Below, in pieces: positions 63,861 through 64,000 of a DNA stretch of 64,000 bases. The notes beneath the pieces were generated by a model. The model saw nothing but the letters and a program-made list of their open reading frames with translations, did no database searches and was not told where the DNA came from. Source of the DNA: JABSQH01 sp039177505 (GTDB lineage: Bacteria; Actinomycetota; Acidimicrobiia; Acidimicrobiales; Ilumatobacteraceae); the NCBI GenBank assembly GCA_039177505.1, contig JBCDFR010000008.1, forward strand, positions 24,906 through 88,905. Direction: 5' to 3'. Numbering within the stretch: position 1 is the first letter of the stretch; every line of letters starts with the position of its first letter. Made by a program: the position numbers and the translations under genes.

Positions 63861-64000
63861 TTCCGAGCTGTGAGTGTGGTCTGAGCCGGTCACGTGGATC
63901 GGTCAGGGTTGGTGTCGGTGACAGCGGTGCGACCCTTTTCCGAGCTTGCCTTCGCCGTGAGGCGGAGTGCACTTGACCCGATGTGTCTGCCGTTGTTGCC

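Noticed and set aside
37166..64000. Canonical integron attC sites
   Set aside because: The repeats lack paired RYYYAAC/GTTRRRY boxes and a consistent long imperfect palindrome; only the layout is integron-like.
37166..64000. Repeats as promoters or terminators
   Set aside because: They keep one orientation while adjacent genes face both ways, and lie at 3' ends as often as 5' ends.

Overview
The window is high-GC DNA (roughly 65-68 % by eye) with GTG and TTG starts, many ATGA/GTGA overlaps, F420-type and Tat/lipoprotein genes and secreted proteins with VDTRNGTGG repeats. This fits an actinobacterium, most likely a marine Acidimicrobiia (Ilumatobacter-like) lineage; that placement is inference from gene style only.

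Left part (1-33.6 kb) is ordinary chromosome: a truncated surface protein, glnS, phosphoketolase, an MFS exporter, a glycosidase-like enzyme, a spermidine-synthase-like membrane protein, a yeast-type cytosine deaminase, a PPOX protein and its divergent TetR gene, an M3 peptidase, the modABC molybdate importer, an SDR enzyme, a Nudix/VOC/TauD operon, a Ca-type P-ATPase, acetate kinase (partner of phosphoketolase), a CobW-type metallochaperone behind a perfect Fur/Zur-like palindrome, AzlCD, a Tat-exported amine oxidase and an AlkC-like DNA glycosylase.

33.6-37.1 kb is scrap: remnants of IS256 and IS5 transposases, a TIR-like fragment, two identical 41-bp tRNA-3'-end-like direct repeats plus a decayed third, an orphan Gly-Gly-leader RiPP-type precursor, then an intact DUF433/PIN-like toxin-antitoxin pair.

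37.1-64 kb looks like one modular array. About 21 copies of a degenerate ~90-100 bp intergenic repeat, all on the + strand, separate short modules of 1-5 genes that point either way: a P-loop kinase, an Abi_C protein, two phosphotransferases, two GNATs, Nudix, HIT, sulfotransferase, ArsR plus a SelW-like selenoprotein, SDR/TetR/YdeI, secreted proteins, a fucosidase-to-siderophore block, and VapBC- and MazEF-type modules. Repeat edges abut the genes whatever their direction (in two cases the core supplies the stop codon), as in integron cassette arrays, but canonical attC boxes and an integrase are not seen here.

The strongest discovery is selenocysteine coding. An ArsC-family gene (24739-25113) and a SelW/Rdx-family gene (43629-43994) each have one in-frame UGA exactly at the catalytic Cys position (HNPxU and CxxU). 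Each UGA is followed 16 or 14 nt later by a 7-bp hairpin whose loop begins GGUC, as expected of bacterial SECIS elements. A third gene (FAD oxidoreductase, 28136-29326) also has one in-frame UGA but with weaker support. No sel genes lie in the window.
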